NCBI RefSeq assembly: GCF_006517255.1
Contig: NZ_CP041185.1
Location: 3,906,001 to 3,970,000 of the forward strand
Length of the DNA stretch: 64,000 nucleotides
Source of the DNA: Janthinobacterium tructae
GTDB lineage: Bacteria; Pseudomonadota; Gammaproteobacteria; Burkholderiales; Burkholderiaceae_D
Direction: 5' to 3'
Each line of letters starts with the position of its first letter. The first letter of the stretch is position 1. Positions 9,726-18,026 of this stretch are shown one piece after another. The translations under genes and the position numbers were made by a program. The notes below the pieces were generated by a model. It made no database searches. It saw nothing but the letters and a program-made list of their open reading frames with translations, and was not told the DNA's origin.

Positions 9726-11336
9726 TTAATACATGGTTTCTTCGATGAGCTGGCCATCGTCGCGGAAAGACTGAAACCTGCCCGTTTTATTGCCCATGTT
9801 GTAGGCGCCGATCTGCTTCGGTTTGCCGTTCTGGAAATGTTCGATGTTGACGCCATGCAGCACGCCCTTGTGCCAGTTGCGGTGAAATTGCGGCACTTCG
9901 CCATCGGGATAAAACAGGGTTTCCGCACCATCGCGCTTGCCGTCGGCAAAGCTGCCCTGGTAACGCCGCTTGCCATCCGGATAAAAACTTTCCATCGTGC
10001 CATCGAGCACACCCAGGCGGTAATGCTCGACCAGTTCCAGCTGGCCGCTGGCCGCATACTGCTCCAGCTTGCCATCGGGCTTGCCATCGAGCATGGTCAG
10101 CACTTGCCGGCCACCGTCCGGCGTCGCCTTCTTCCACGGCCCCTGTTTCACGTCATCGACGTAGTTGCCGCCACCGCCAGGTTCGACCCACTGGCCCTGC
10201 TTCTTGCCATTTACATAGTTACCCTGCCATTGCACCACGCCATCGATGCGGCGCTCGCTGGGACCGTTCAAACGGTCTTTCACAAAATGGTCGTAACCGG
10301 TGAAGCTGTGCATGTCCGCTGCGCGCCATTCGGCCACGCCCGGGCTCACTTCCCAACGGCCCGTGCGCTGGCCCCGCTGCATCATGCCCGTGGTCGTTTC
10401 ATCGCCGCTTGCATACGTCCATGGCCCCTCGGCCTTGTCATCGACAAAGGCGCCAGACGAGCGGATGGTGTTCGGCTCCTCGAAGTGCCATACACCGGTG
10501 CGCTTGCCCTGCGCATACGGGCCACGGGCAAACACGCTGCCCACGCAGCAATTCACGTCGTATTCGATAAATACGCCATCCTGGCTGGCGGCAAAGCGCT
10601 GCGGCTGCGTTTCCCAGGTGATCCACTTGACGTGGTAACTGGGCGCGCGCCCACTTTCCCAGCCCTTGCCCAGCAGATACGTGACGGTCAGAAAATGGCC
10701 CTCCTTTTCCTGGAAGGTTTTTTTATAGGCAAACGCGGGCGCGTCGGCAGGTTTGCCCGGCAGTAACTCGCCGTCGATATTGAAATAGCCGACCAGGGTG
10801 CCATGGCCATGCTCGATGGCGTCGAATTCGGCCACGCCCGTGGGTGCGTAAGCGATGCTGTAATCGATCAGTTGCAAAGATGCCAGCGCCGCGCGCACCT
10901 GCGCCCCGTCCATGGTTGTCGCGCCGCGCACGATGGCGTCCAGCGCGGGCTGCAAAGTGGTCACCTTGAACATCTTGCCGCCGCTGCGCTCGTAACGGTA
11001 GGCCTGCAAGCCATAGGCATTAGCACTGCGGCTGAGCACCAAGGTGGTTTCGCCTTCGCTGTCGAGGTCCAGCTGGAACACGGCTTCGATGCTGGCCTTG
11101 CCATACTGGTCCAGGTTCATGCGTTTTTCGCTGCCTTCGTTGCACTGGCAGTAGTAGCCGTTGACCTCGCCATTTTCGCGCAGGAAAGCCAGCACCACGC
11201 CGCCGTCGCGGCGCTCGATGGCAGTGGCGGTGGCCATGGGCTGGCCTGTATAAAAACGCGGCGCCGCCTGCGCTGGCGCCAGGGCGCCCAGCGCCAGCAG
11301 CGCCGCCATCGTGCTCATCCCAAATGTTTTCCGCAT
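9726..11336 (-). CDS. Secreted MORN-repeat (YwqK-like) protein
   Basis: A 536-residue protein with a signal peptide (MRKTFGMST, a hydrophobic core, and cleavage near AQA). The C-terminal half contains many short repeats of the MORN_2/YwqK type, of the form G-x-W or G-x-x-x-x-Y-x-x-G-x-x, for example TGVWHF, EGPWTY, TGRWEV, QGNYVNGKKQGQW and YQGSFADGKRDG. Such repeats form beta-hairpin ladders used for protein or surface contacts. The ATG at 11336 has a GGAG box. Placement outside the cytoplasm follows from the signal peptide. It is a single gene with no evident partner, and its function is unknown. Confidence 0.75.
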   Translation of the reverse strand: MRKTFGMSTMAALLALGALAPAQAAPRFYTGQPMATATAIERRDGGVVLAFLRENGEVNGYYCQCNEGSEKRMNLDQYGKASIEAVFQLDLDSEGETTLVLSRSANAYGLQAYRYERSGGKMFKVTTLQPALDAIVRGATTMDGAQVRAALASLQLIDYSIAYAPTGVAEFDAIEHGHGTLVGYFNIDGELLPGKPADAPAFAYKKTFQEKEGHFLTVTYLLGKGWESGRAPSYHVKWITWETQPQRFAASQDGVFIEYDVNCCVGSVFARGPYAQGKRTGVWHFEEPNTIRSSGAFVDDKAEGPWTYASGDETTTGMMQRGQRTGRWEVSPGVAEWRAADMHSFTGYDHFVKDRLNGPSERRIDGVVQWQGNYVNGKKQGQWVEPGGGGNYVDDVKQGPWKKATPDGGRQVLTMLDGKPDGKLEQYAASGQLELVEHYRLGVLDGTMESFYPDGKRRYQGSFADGKRDGAETLFYPDGEVPQFHRNWHKGVLHGVNIEHFQNGKPKQIGAYNMGNKTGRFQSFRDDGQLIEETMY

Positions 11337-11376
11337 GCCAACTCCACTGCCCAAAAACGCCATTATGCATGGCCAT

Positions 11377-12306
11377 TCAGGCAGTGCCGGACACCGCAGG
11401 ACGGTAGCGGCCAAACAACGGTCGCTGCACCGTCTGCGCCAGCAGCACGCCCAGCAGCGAGATGCCGCCGCCGACCAGGTGATACATATGCATGCTTTCG
11501 TGCAGCCAGACGATGGCCAGCAAGGCCGTCAGCAAAGGCAGCAGGTTGACGTAGATGCTGCAGCGGTTCGGCCCCAGCAGTTTCACGCCTTCGATCCACA
11601 GGTAGGACAGCACGATGGACGAGCCGATGCCCGCATAGCCGATCAATGGCAAGGTGGTAGCGTCCAGCCTGGCGCTGCCAGGTGGCAGCAGCAGGAACAA
11701 CGGCAGCATGCACGCCAGGGCCGCCAGCGCCTGGCAATAAATGGCTTGCCAGGCGGGAATGGACAGACGCCAGCGGCGCAGCAGCACGCCATACAAAGCG
11801 AAGATCAGGCAGGCCAGCAGCATCAGCGCGTCACCCGCATGCACGCCTTGCTGCAACAGAGCCAGTATATCGCCGCGCCCTACCAGGTAGAGCAAGCCGC
11901 CAAACGACAGCACGCCGCCGGTCGCCATGCCCAGCGTCAGGCGCTCGCCCAGCAGCAACACGCTGAGCAGGGCCGTCATCAGCGGTGCCAGCGCCGTGAC
12001 GATGGCCATGTTCGTCGCCGTCGTCGATTCGGCAGCGCGGTAGGACAGACTCTGGAACAGCGCCATCGACATCACGCCGCACAGGGCCAGCTGCCACCAC
12101 TGGCGCCGGATGGCGGCGCGGTTGCGCCACAGGGGGCGGGCGATAAACGGCGTCATCACCAGCAAGACCAGCACCAGGCGATAAAAAGTGATGGCCGTGG
12201 GGGCGATGCTGGATGCGGCCAGCTTCGAGACGACGACGTTGCCGGCCCACAGCAGCATGGCCAGAAACGGATACAGATAGGCGCGCACAGGCATGCGAGG
12301 CTCCAT
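11377..12306 (-). CDS. DMT/EamA family transporter
   Basis: A ten-helix inner-membrane exporter of the drug/metabolite superfamily, 309 residues, with two EamA repeats. The first begins AMLLWAGNVVVSKLA and the second follows residue about 150. Substrates of this family are usually amino acids, metabolites or toxic compounds and cannot be assigned here. Two starts are possible (12306 and 12294). The divergent AraC-type regulator begins only 92 bases away, so the shared region probably carries its operator. The gene ends 40 bases before the start of the minus-strand MORN-repeat gene. Confidence 0.85.
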   Translation of the reverse strand: MEPRMPVRAYLYPFLAMLLWAGNVVVSKLAASSIAPTAITFYRLVLVLLVMTPFIARPLWRNRAAIRRQWWQLALCGVMSMALFQSLSYRAAESTTATNMAIVTALAPLMTALLSVLLLGERLTLGMATGGVLSFGGLLYLVGRGDILALLQQGVHAGDALMLLACLIFALYGVLLRRWRLSIPAWQAIYCQALAALACMLPLFLLLPPGSARLDATTLPLIGYAGIGSSIVLSYLWIEGVKLLGPNRCSIYVNLLPLLTALLAIVWLHESMHMYHLVGGGISLLGVLLAQTVQRPLFGRYRPAVSGTA

Positions 12307-12398
12307 AAATAATTGCGGGAGGAACCATCATGCCGCAGGCGCGCCGCGCCTTCTCGCGCTAAGATGTCTGTACCTATCGTAAAACTGACCCTGTTTTT

Positions 12399-13187
12399 AT
12401 GGATTGCACCTCTCCCGCCTTTCAGGAATTGCTGCCCGTCACAGCGCGCGCCATGGCGCTGGCCGTCGACTATGCGCATGGCCACGTGATTTCCGTGCAC
12501 CGCCACACGCATGCACAGTTGCTGTATGCCATCGAGGGCGTGATGACCATCGAAGCGCAGGGCGGGCGCTGGGTGGTGCCGCCCACGCGCGGCGTGTGGC
12601 TGCAGCCCGGCATCGCGCACCAGGTGCGCATGAGCGGCGCGGTGAAAATGCGCACCGTCTTCATCGATTGCGCCAGCTCACCGCTGTTGCCGCGCCACAG
12701 TTGCGTGCTCGACATCAGCCCCCTGCTGCGGCAACTGATCGTGGCGGCCGTCGATATCGCGCCCCATTTCACGCAAGGCAGCCGCGACTGGCATCTGCTG
12801 CAATTGCTGTTGCACGAGCTAAACAGCCTGCCGGTGCTGCCCCTGTATCTGCCCTTACCCGTGGATGCGCGCCTGCGCGGCATTTGCACGCGGCTGATGG
12901 CACAACCGGGAGAGCAAGTGACGGTAGCGCACTGGGCGCAGGAACTGTCCATCACCGAGCGCAGCCTGCACCGGCTGTTCCAGAAGCAGACGGGCATGCG
13001 CTTTGGCCAGTGGCGCCAGCAGGCGCGCTTGCTGCGGGCATTGGAACAATTGGCGCACGGCAGCAAGGTCATCGACGTGGCCATGGAGAATGGCTACACG
13101 AGCCAAAGCGCGTTTACGGCCATGTTCAAGAAGCATTTCGGCACCACGCCGACGGCGTTTTACCAGGCAAAAGTCATCGCGGCGTAA
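12399..13187 (+). CDS. AraC family transcriptional regulator (cupin + HTH)
   Basis: A 262-residue regulator with an N-terminal cupin-like sensing domain (H-x-H-x-H-A-Q-L near residues 30-40) and a C-terminal AraC-type double helix-turn-helix domain from about 160 (LSITERSLHRLFQKQTGM and the second helix near GYTSQSAFTAMFKKHFGTTP). It belongs to the subgroup with the RmlC-like N-terminus, often repressors or activators of a neighbouring exporter. It is divergent from the DMT transporter at 11377-12306, the most likely target. The ATG at 12399 has no strong Shine-Dalgarno sequence. Confidence 0.88.
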   Translation: MDCTSPAFQELLPVTARAMALAVDYAHGHVISVHRHTHAQLLYAIEGVMTIEAQGGRWVVPPTRGVWLQPGIAHQVRMSGAVKMRTVFIDCASSPLLPRHSCVLDISPLLRQLIVAAVDIAPHFTQGSRDWHLLQLLLHELNSLPVLPLYLPLPVDARLRGICTRLMAQPGEQVTVAHWAQELSITERSLHRLFQKQTGMRFGQWRQQARLLRALEQLAHGSKVIDVAMENGYTSQSAFTAMFKKHFGTTPTAFYQAKVIAA

Positions 13188-13304
13188 AAAAAAATGCTGC
13201 TGTGCATCAATAATCATGGGCGAGAGCCGCCGCTCTTGTTATCATCGCAAGCCTTATCGCACCGCGCCCATCCTGGCAGCGGTGTTGACCTCCATCACAC
13301 CACC

Positions 13305-13904
13305 ATGACACAGAATTTCTTCCAGACTTTTATCCTGCTCTTGCTCGTCACCGACCCATTCGGCAACGTTTCCCTGTTCGTCAATGCCCTGAAACGGGTA
13401 CCGGTCGAGCGGCGCTGGAAAGTCGTGGTGCGCGAGTGCATGATCGCCTTCGGCATATTGCTGCTGTTCATGTTCTTCGGCCGCCATTTCCTGAACGCCT
13501 TGCAGTTGTCGGAAGTGGCGCTGCGCATCGGCGGCGGCGTGATTTTGTTCCTGATCGCCATGCGCATGGTGTTCCCACAACCCAACGCGGGCAATAGCGA
13601 CCACGAAATGGGCGGCGAACCGTTCATCGTGCCGCTGGCCATCCCTGCGCTGGCCGGCCCGTCGGCCCTGGCCACCGTGCTGCTGTTTTCCTCGCATGAA
13701 GTCAATGAAGTGATCGCCCACGTGGCGGGCTTGACGGCCGTGGCCGTCGTCTGGCTGGCCGTGTTCCTGTGCGCCGAACGCTTGCAGCGGGCGCTCGGTC
13801 CACGGGTCATGACAGCGTTCGAGCGCCTGATGGGCTTGATCCTGACGGCGATGGCCATTGAAATGTTGCTGGCCGGCATACGCGCATTTTTGAAGTCTGT
13901 ATAA
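13305..13904 (+). CDS. MarC family membrane protein
   Basis: A 199-residue inner-membrane protein of the MarC/UPF0056 family with six hydrophobic helices. Family signatures are visible: LLVTDPFGNVSLFV near the N-terminus and IVPLAIPALAGPSALATV in the middle. The molecular function of the family is not settled. An upstream in-frame ATG at 13194 would add 37 residues without family similarity, so the ATG at 13305 is chosen. It is followed after 33 bases by the DinB-family gene on the same strand. Confidence 0.88.
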   Translation: MTQNFFQTFILLLLVTDPFGNVSLFVNALKRVPVERRWKVVVRECMIAFGILLLFMFFGRHFLNALQLSEVALRIGGGVILFLIAMRMVFPQPNAGNSDHEMGGEPFIVPLAIPALAGPSALATVLLFSSHEVNEVIAHVAGLTAVAVVWLAVFLCAERLQRALGPRVMTAFERLMGLILTAMAIEMLLAGIRAFLKSV

Positions 13905-13937
13905 AATAGTCTTTCATTCATTCACGGAGGTTTGTCC

Positions 13938-14483
13938 ATGAGCCGTTGCGCCCACATTTGCCTGATGGCCGATTACAACCAGTGGATGAATGCCAAGGTC
14001 TACGCGGCGGCGGCCAGCCTGGCGCCCGGCGAGCTGCAGCGCGAGCGGGGCGCCTTTTTCGGCTCCCTGCTGGCCACCCTGAACCACGTGATGGTGGGCG
14101 ACACCCTGTGGCTGCAGCGCTATGCCAAACATCCGGCCGGCTTCCCCCTGCTCGACCCCATCCGCGCCATCACGCCGCCCGCCTCGCTCACGCAGCCCCT
14201 GTTCGCGGCCGAGGATTTTGCCGCCATGCACGCGCACCGGCTGTGGCTGGACCAGCTCATCATCGACTGGGCCGCCTCCATCACGGAAAACGACCTCGAC
14301 CATTTGCTGGACTATCGCAACAGCAAGGGGCCGAACCGGCGCGAATTCTTCAGCCTGCTCATGCATTTCTTTAACCACCAGACGCACCACCGGGGCCAGG
14401 CCAGCACCCTGCTGTCGCAAGCGGGCGTGGACATCGGCGACACGGATCTACTGTTTCGCATCCCCAACCATATTGCCGACTGA
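13938..14483 (+). CDS. DinB family protein (metal-binding helical bundle)
   Basis: A 181-residue DinB/YfiT-type four-helix bundle protein, not to be confused with DNA polymerase IV. Members bind a divalent metal with three histidines and often act as thiol-dependent S-transferases. Candidate ligands here are the His in LNHVMVGD and the two in NHQTHHRGQ. GGAGG lies seven bases before the ATG at 13938. It may be cotranscribed with the MarC gene. Its last 36 bases overlap the convergent MFS gene. The substrate is unknown. Confidence 0.87.
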   Translation: MSRCAHICLMADYNQWMNAKVYAAAASLAPGELQRERGAFFGSLLATLNHVMVGDTLWLQRYAKHPAGFPLLDPIRAITPPASLTQPLFAAEDFAAMHAHRLWLDQLIIDWAASITENDLDHLLDYRNSKGPNRREFFSLLMHFFNHQTHHRGQASTLLSQAGVDIGDTDLLFRIPNHIAD

Positions 14484-15629
14484 AGACGGGCGGTACAGCC
14501 ACGCCTTGAGCAAGATCAAGGCCAGCGCCAAGGCACCGAACAGCGCGCCGCACGCCAGCGCCCCCCGCATGCCATAGGACTCGATGGCCATGCCGCCGGC
14601 CAGCGCGCCCAGCGTCACGCCCAGGTTGATGGCGGCGATATACACGCCGATGGCGAACGCGGGCGCCTCACGCGCTTCGCTGCTGAGCCACACTTGCGTC
14701 ACGATCAGCCCGCTCGTATGCGCCGCGCCCCAGAACAGCAGCAGCACGCCCAGCGCCGCCCAGCCGATACCGCCGCCCGCATACCGGTACAGTAGCCAGT
14801 ACGCCAGCCCCAGCAGCACAGGCTGCAGCGCCACCGTGCGCAGCACATGCGTGCCCAGCTGGCGCCCCGCGAACAGATTGCCGGCCACGCCACCTACGCC
14901 AAACACCACCAGCGCCAGCCCCGTCTGGCGCGCCGACAAGCCCGCCACCTGCTGCAGATACGCGGCCGCATACGCATACACGGCAAACATGGCGGCAAAC
15001 ACCAGCACGGCGGCGGCAATGGTGAACCACAGGGCGGGTTTGCGCAGCACGGCCAATTGACGGCCATATGCCATCGGCGCCTCCTGCGGCGTGTCCGGCA
15101 GGAACAGGTATAGCCCCAGCGCGGCCAGCGCATTGACCAGGGCGCAAGCGAGGAACGATGCCTCATAGCCATACTGCGCGGCGATCCAGGTGGTGAGCGG
15201 GATGCCCAGCACCATGCCCATGCTGGTGCCCGTGAATGCATGCGCGCCGGCCCGCGCCGCCTCCCGTGGCGGGTACAGGGCGGCGGCCGCCACCATGGCC
15301 AGCGAGAAATACACGGGGTGGAACAGGGCCGGCACCACGCGCAACGCCAGCAGCAGCCCGAAGCGCGGTGCATACGCCGAGGCCACGCTGGCCAGCGCGA
15401 ACACCAGCAGCGAGACGATCAGCACCGGTTTGCGGCGCCAGCGCGTGGCCAGCAGCACGAGGAAGGGACCGCCCACGGCGATCACGAGGGCGAACAGGCT
15501 CACCAATGAACCCGCCTGCGCCGCCGTCACGCCATAGCGCTGCATAATCATCGGCAAGATGCCCACCACGCCAAACTCGATGCAATACACGCCGAACAGG
15601 CCCAGCGCGAGGAAGACGATGGGCTTCAT
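14448..15629 (-). CDS. MFS transporter (DHA1/AraJ-like)
   Basis: A 393-residue twelve-helix major facilitator, probably a proton-driven exporter of the DHA1 class. Typical features are the N-terminal LGLFGVYCIEFGVVGILP, the loop RWRRKP after helix 2 and the TGTSMGMVLGIPL segment. Its ATG overlaps the stop of the serine hydrolase gene by four bases (ATGA at 15626-15629), so the two genes are translationally coupled. The divergent LysR regulator beyond the hydrolase probably controls the pair. The 3' end overlaps the convergent DinB-family gene by 36 bases. Confidence 0.87.
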   Translation of the reverse strand: MKPIVFLALGLFGVYCIEFGVVGILPMIMQRYGVTAAQAGSLVSLFALVIAVGGPFLVLLATRWRRKPVLIVSLLVFALASVASAYAPRFGLLLALRVVPALFHPVYFSLAMVAAAALYPPREAARAGAHAFTGTSMGMVLGIPLTTWIAAQYGYEASFLACALVNALAALGLYLFLPDTPQEAPMAYGRQLAVLRKPALWFTIAAAVLVFAAMFAVYAYAAAYLQQVAGLSARQTGLALVVFGVGGVAGNLFAGRQLGTHVLRTVALQPVLLGLAYWLLYRYAGGGIGWAALGVLLLFWGAAHTSGLIVTQVWLSSEAREAPAFAIGVYIAAINLGVTLGALAGGMAIESYGMRGALACGALFGALALALILLKAWLYRPSSVGNMVGDAKQ

Positions 15630-16807
15630 TGCCCTTGCTCCACGCCATACACCGCCTGGCACAGTTCCGTCACGAACGGTCCCGCCATGCCTTCCAGCGC
15701 CGTATTCGTAAACGCCACCACCGACAGTTCTTGCACCGGGTCGACAAACCACGAATGCCCATACGTGCCGCCCATGCGCCACGTACCCGCCGCTTCCGGC
15801 GTGGCGGCCAGTTGCGGATCGGTCAATACCGTAAAACCCAGGCCGAAGCCACGGCCCGGCCAGAACGGCAAGTCAAAGCCTCCCGTCTGGCTTTCGCCCA
15901 TCTGGCGCACCAGCGCAGGCGGCAACAGCGGTGCGCCGCCCTGGCGCAAGGTTTCCAGCAGGCGCATGAAATCAAGAGCGGAACCGACCATGCCGGCGCC
16001 GCCCGATGGATAAGCGTGCGCATCGCGGGCGCGCGCCGGCGACAATGTAAAGCCAGCCATGCCATCGAGAAACGGCAGATGGTCTTCGCCTTCGTCCAGC
16101 AAACGGCGCGGCTGCAATTCTCCCGCTGCGCGGTCCGCATACGCGACGGCCAGGCGCTCCGGCTGCGTGCTGATAAAACCCGTGTCGCGCATGGCCAGCG
16201 GCGCCGTCACCAGCAGTGCCACGGCGTGCGCCAGCGGCAAACCCGTCACCGCTTCGATCACCGCGCCCAGCACGTCGGTGGCGATCGAATACGCCCAGCG
16301 CTCACCCGGCGCATACGCGAGCGGCACGGTGGCCAGGCGGCGCAGGTTGTCTTCCAGAGAAGTACGGGACGCATCCATGCCGTCGGACACGCCCGCCTGC
16401 GCATACGCGCCGCCCGGCGGCTGGAAGAAGCCATAGTCGAGCCCTGCCGTATGCGTGAGCAAATGCCGCACGGTGATCGCCGCCACGCTGCCATCCGGCT
16501 GGCGCGGCGCAAAATACGGCAGCCAGTGCGCCACCAGGTCGTCCAGCCGCAGGCGCTGCTGCCCCACCAGCGCCAGCGCGGCAGTCGAGACGATGGGTTT
16601 GCTGACGGAGGCCAGGCGAAACACGGCGTCATCAACCATGGGCGTGCCTGCCTCGCGGTCCAGGTAGCCGGCCGCGCGGCGATAGATTTCCTGGCCACGC
16701 TGGCGCACCAGCACCACGGCGCCCACCAGGCGCTGCTGCCGCAAGACGGCATCGAGCAAGGGATCGATGCGGGCGGACAAGGCCGCGGCAGAGAAGTTGT
16801 ACATCAT
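15626..16807 (-). CDS. Beta-lactamase-related serine hydrolase
   Basis: A 393-residue member of the class C beta-lactamase/penicillin-binding-like esterase family. The nucleophile motif SxxK is seen as SVSK in RLASVSKPIVS. A following YSIATDVLG supplies the Tyr position and HTAGL is also typical. No signal peptide is apparent, so a cytoplasmic esterase or EstB-like role is more likely than cell-wall work. Two adjacent ATG codons (16807 and 16804) follow a GAAAGG box. It forms an operon with the MFS gene through an ATGA overlap and is divergent from a LysR gene. Confidence 0.87.
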   Translation of the reverse strand: MMYNFSAAALSARIDPLLDAVLRQQRLVGAVVLVRQRGQEIYRRAAGYLDREAGTPMVDDAVFRLASVSKPIVSTAALALVGQQRLRLDDLVAHWLPYFAPRQPDGSVAAITVRHLLTHTAGLDYGFFQPPGGAYAQAGVSDGMDASRTSLEDNLRRLATVPLAYAPGERWAYSIATDVLGAVIEAVTGLPLAHAVALLVTAPLAMRDTGFISTQPERLAVAYADRAAGELQPRRLLDEGEDHLPFLDGMAGFTLSPARARDAHAYPSGGAGMVGSALDFMRLLETLRQGGAPLLPPALVRQMGESQTGGFDLPFWPGRGFGLGFTVLTDPQLAATPEAAGTWRMGGTYGHSWFVDPVQELSVVAFTNTALEGMAGPFVTELCQAVYGVEQGQ

Positions 16808-16927
16808 GGGTATGCCTTTCAAATGATCAGGCTGCCAAGGTAAGGCAGGCGCGATCAAAGAAAAACAGGCTATAGTTTCTGTCTGTGCGGACGTTGGCAT
16901 CCGCAATCAATGGTGACAAGGGACGAC

Positions 16928-17818
16928 ATGGATAACCTGGCGGGATTCACGGCCTTCGTGCAGGCGGCCGAAACGCGCAGTTTTGTCGCGGCGGGCAGGG
17001 TGCTCGGTATTTCCGCCTCGGCCATCGGCAAGAGCATTGCGCGGCTGGAAGAGCGGCTGGGCGTGCGCCTGTTTCACCGCAGCACGCGCAGCATCGCACT
17101 GACCAGCGAAGGCACGGTGTTTCTCGAACGCTGCCGGCGCATCCTGGGCGAGATCGAAGCGGCTGAGCTGGAGTTATCGAACAGCAAGAGCGCACCGCAA
17201 GGCAGGCTGCGCGTCAGCCTGCCGCAGGTGGGCAGCTTGCTCAATCCCGTGCTGGCGGCCTTTGCGCGCGCCTATCCGCAAGTGGAACTCGATCTCGATT
17301 TCAGCGACCGCCGGGTCGACGTGATCGAAGAAGGCTACGACGCCGTCGTGCGCGCGGGAGAGAGCGCCGACAGCCGCCTGATGAGCCGCCAGCTGGGCCA
17401 GTTCCAGCTGCAGCTGGTGGCAGCGCCCGCCTATCTGGCGCGGCACGGCACACCAGTCTTGCCCGCCGAGCTGACGCAGCATACTTGCCTGCTGTACAAA
17501 TTTCCCAGCAGCGGCAAGATCGAAGCCTGGCCCCTGCCCGAGTGGCCGGCCCTGCACGCGGCGGGCTTGCCGGCGCTACTGAACTGCAACAATGTGGAAA
17601 CCCTGCTGCACTTTGCCGAAAGCGGCCTGGGCATCGCCGCCCTGCCCGACTTTGCCGTGCGCGCCGCGCTGGCCGCGGGCCGCTTGCAGCTGGTGCTGGA
17701 CGCGCACCGCCAGCACGACGGCGCCTTTCGCATCCTGTGGCCCAGCAGCCGCCACCTGACGCCGAAACTGCGCGCCTTCATCGATTTCCTGGCCATCCAC
17801 GTGTTTCCCCAGCGCTGA
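16928..17818 (+). CDS. LysR family transcriptional regulator
   Basis: A 296-residue LysR regulator. A winged helix-turn-helix occupies the first about 60 residues (MDNLAGFTAFVQAAETRSF, with AAGRVLGISASAIGKSIARLE). A substrate-binding domain follows from about 90 and belongs to the CrgA/DmlR-like subgroup. An ATG 18 bases upstream is possible, but the start at 16928 has AAGGGA at good spacing and matches the usual N-terminus. The 120-base gap to the divergent serine hydrolase-MFS operon likely contains its binding site. Confidence 0.9.
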   Translation: MDNLAGFTAFVQAAETRSFVAAGRVLGISASAIGKSIARLEERLGVRLFHRSTRSIALTSEGTVFLERCRRILGEIEAAELELSNSKSAPQGRLRVSLPQVGSLLNPVLAAFARAYPQVELDLDFSDRRVDVIEEGYDAVVRAGESADSRLMSRQLGQFQLQLVAAPAYLARHGTPVLPAELTQHTCLLYKFPSSGKIEAWPLPEWPALHAAGLPALLNCNNVETLLHFAESGLGIAALPDFAVRAALAAGRLQLVLDAHRQHDGAFRILWPSSRHLTPKLRAFIDFLAIHVFPQR

Positions 17819-18026
17819 TGTTTCCCGCTGACGCCGTGCTCGTTGTTTCCACACGACAACTTATTTAATTTACTACCATTTTTTAAATTTTTCGGGGACT
17901 TGATACAAGTTTTTGTATTGCAGTGCGAAATTTTGAGGAACAATTACAGACTCGCCGCCGGTACGTATAAACCCGTAGTCCAGGCTCGTCGACGTTTTCC
18001 CTCACTTCCGCACTACGAAAGCAATC

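Noticed and set aside
17819..18026. Sigma-28 flagellar promoter before the second chemoreceptor
   Set aside because: TAAA-like boxes occur, but no GCCGATAA partner at 15-base spacing was found; the best candidate is off by one base and poorly matched.
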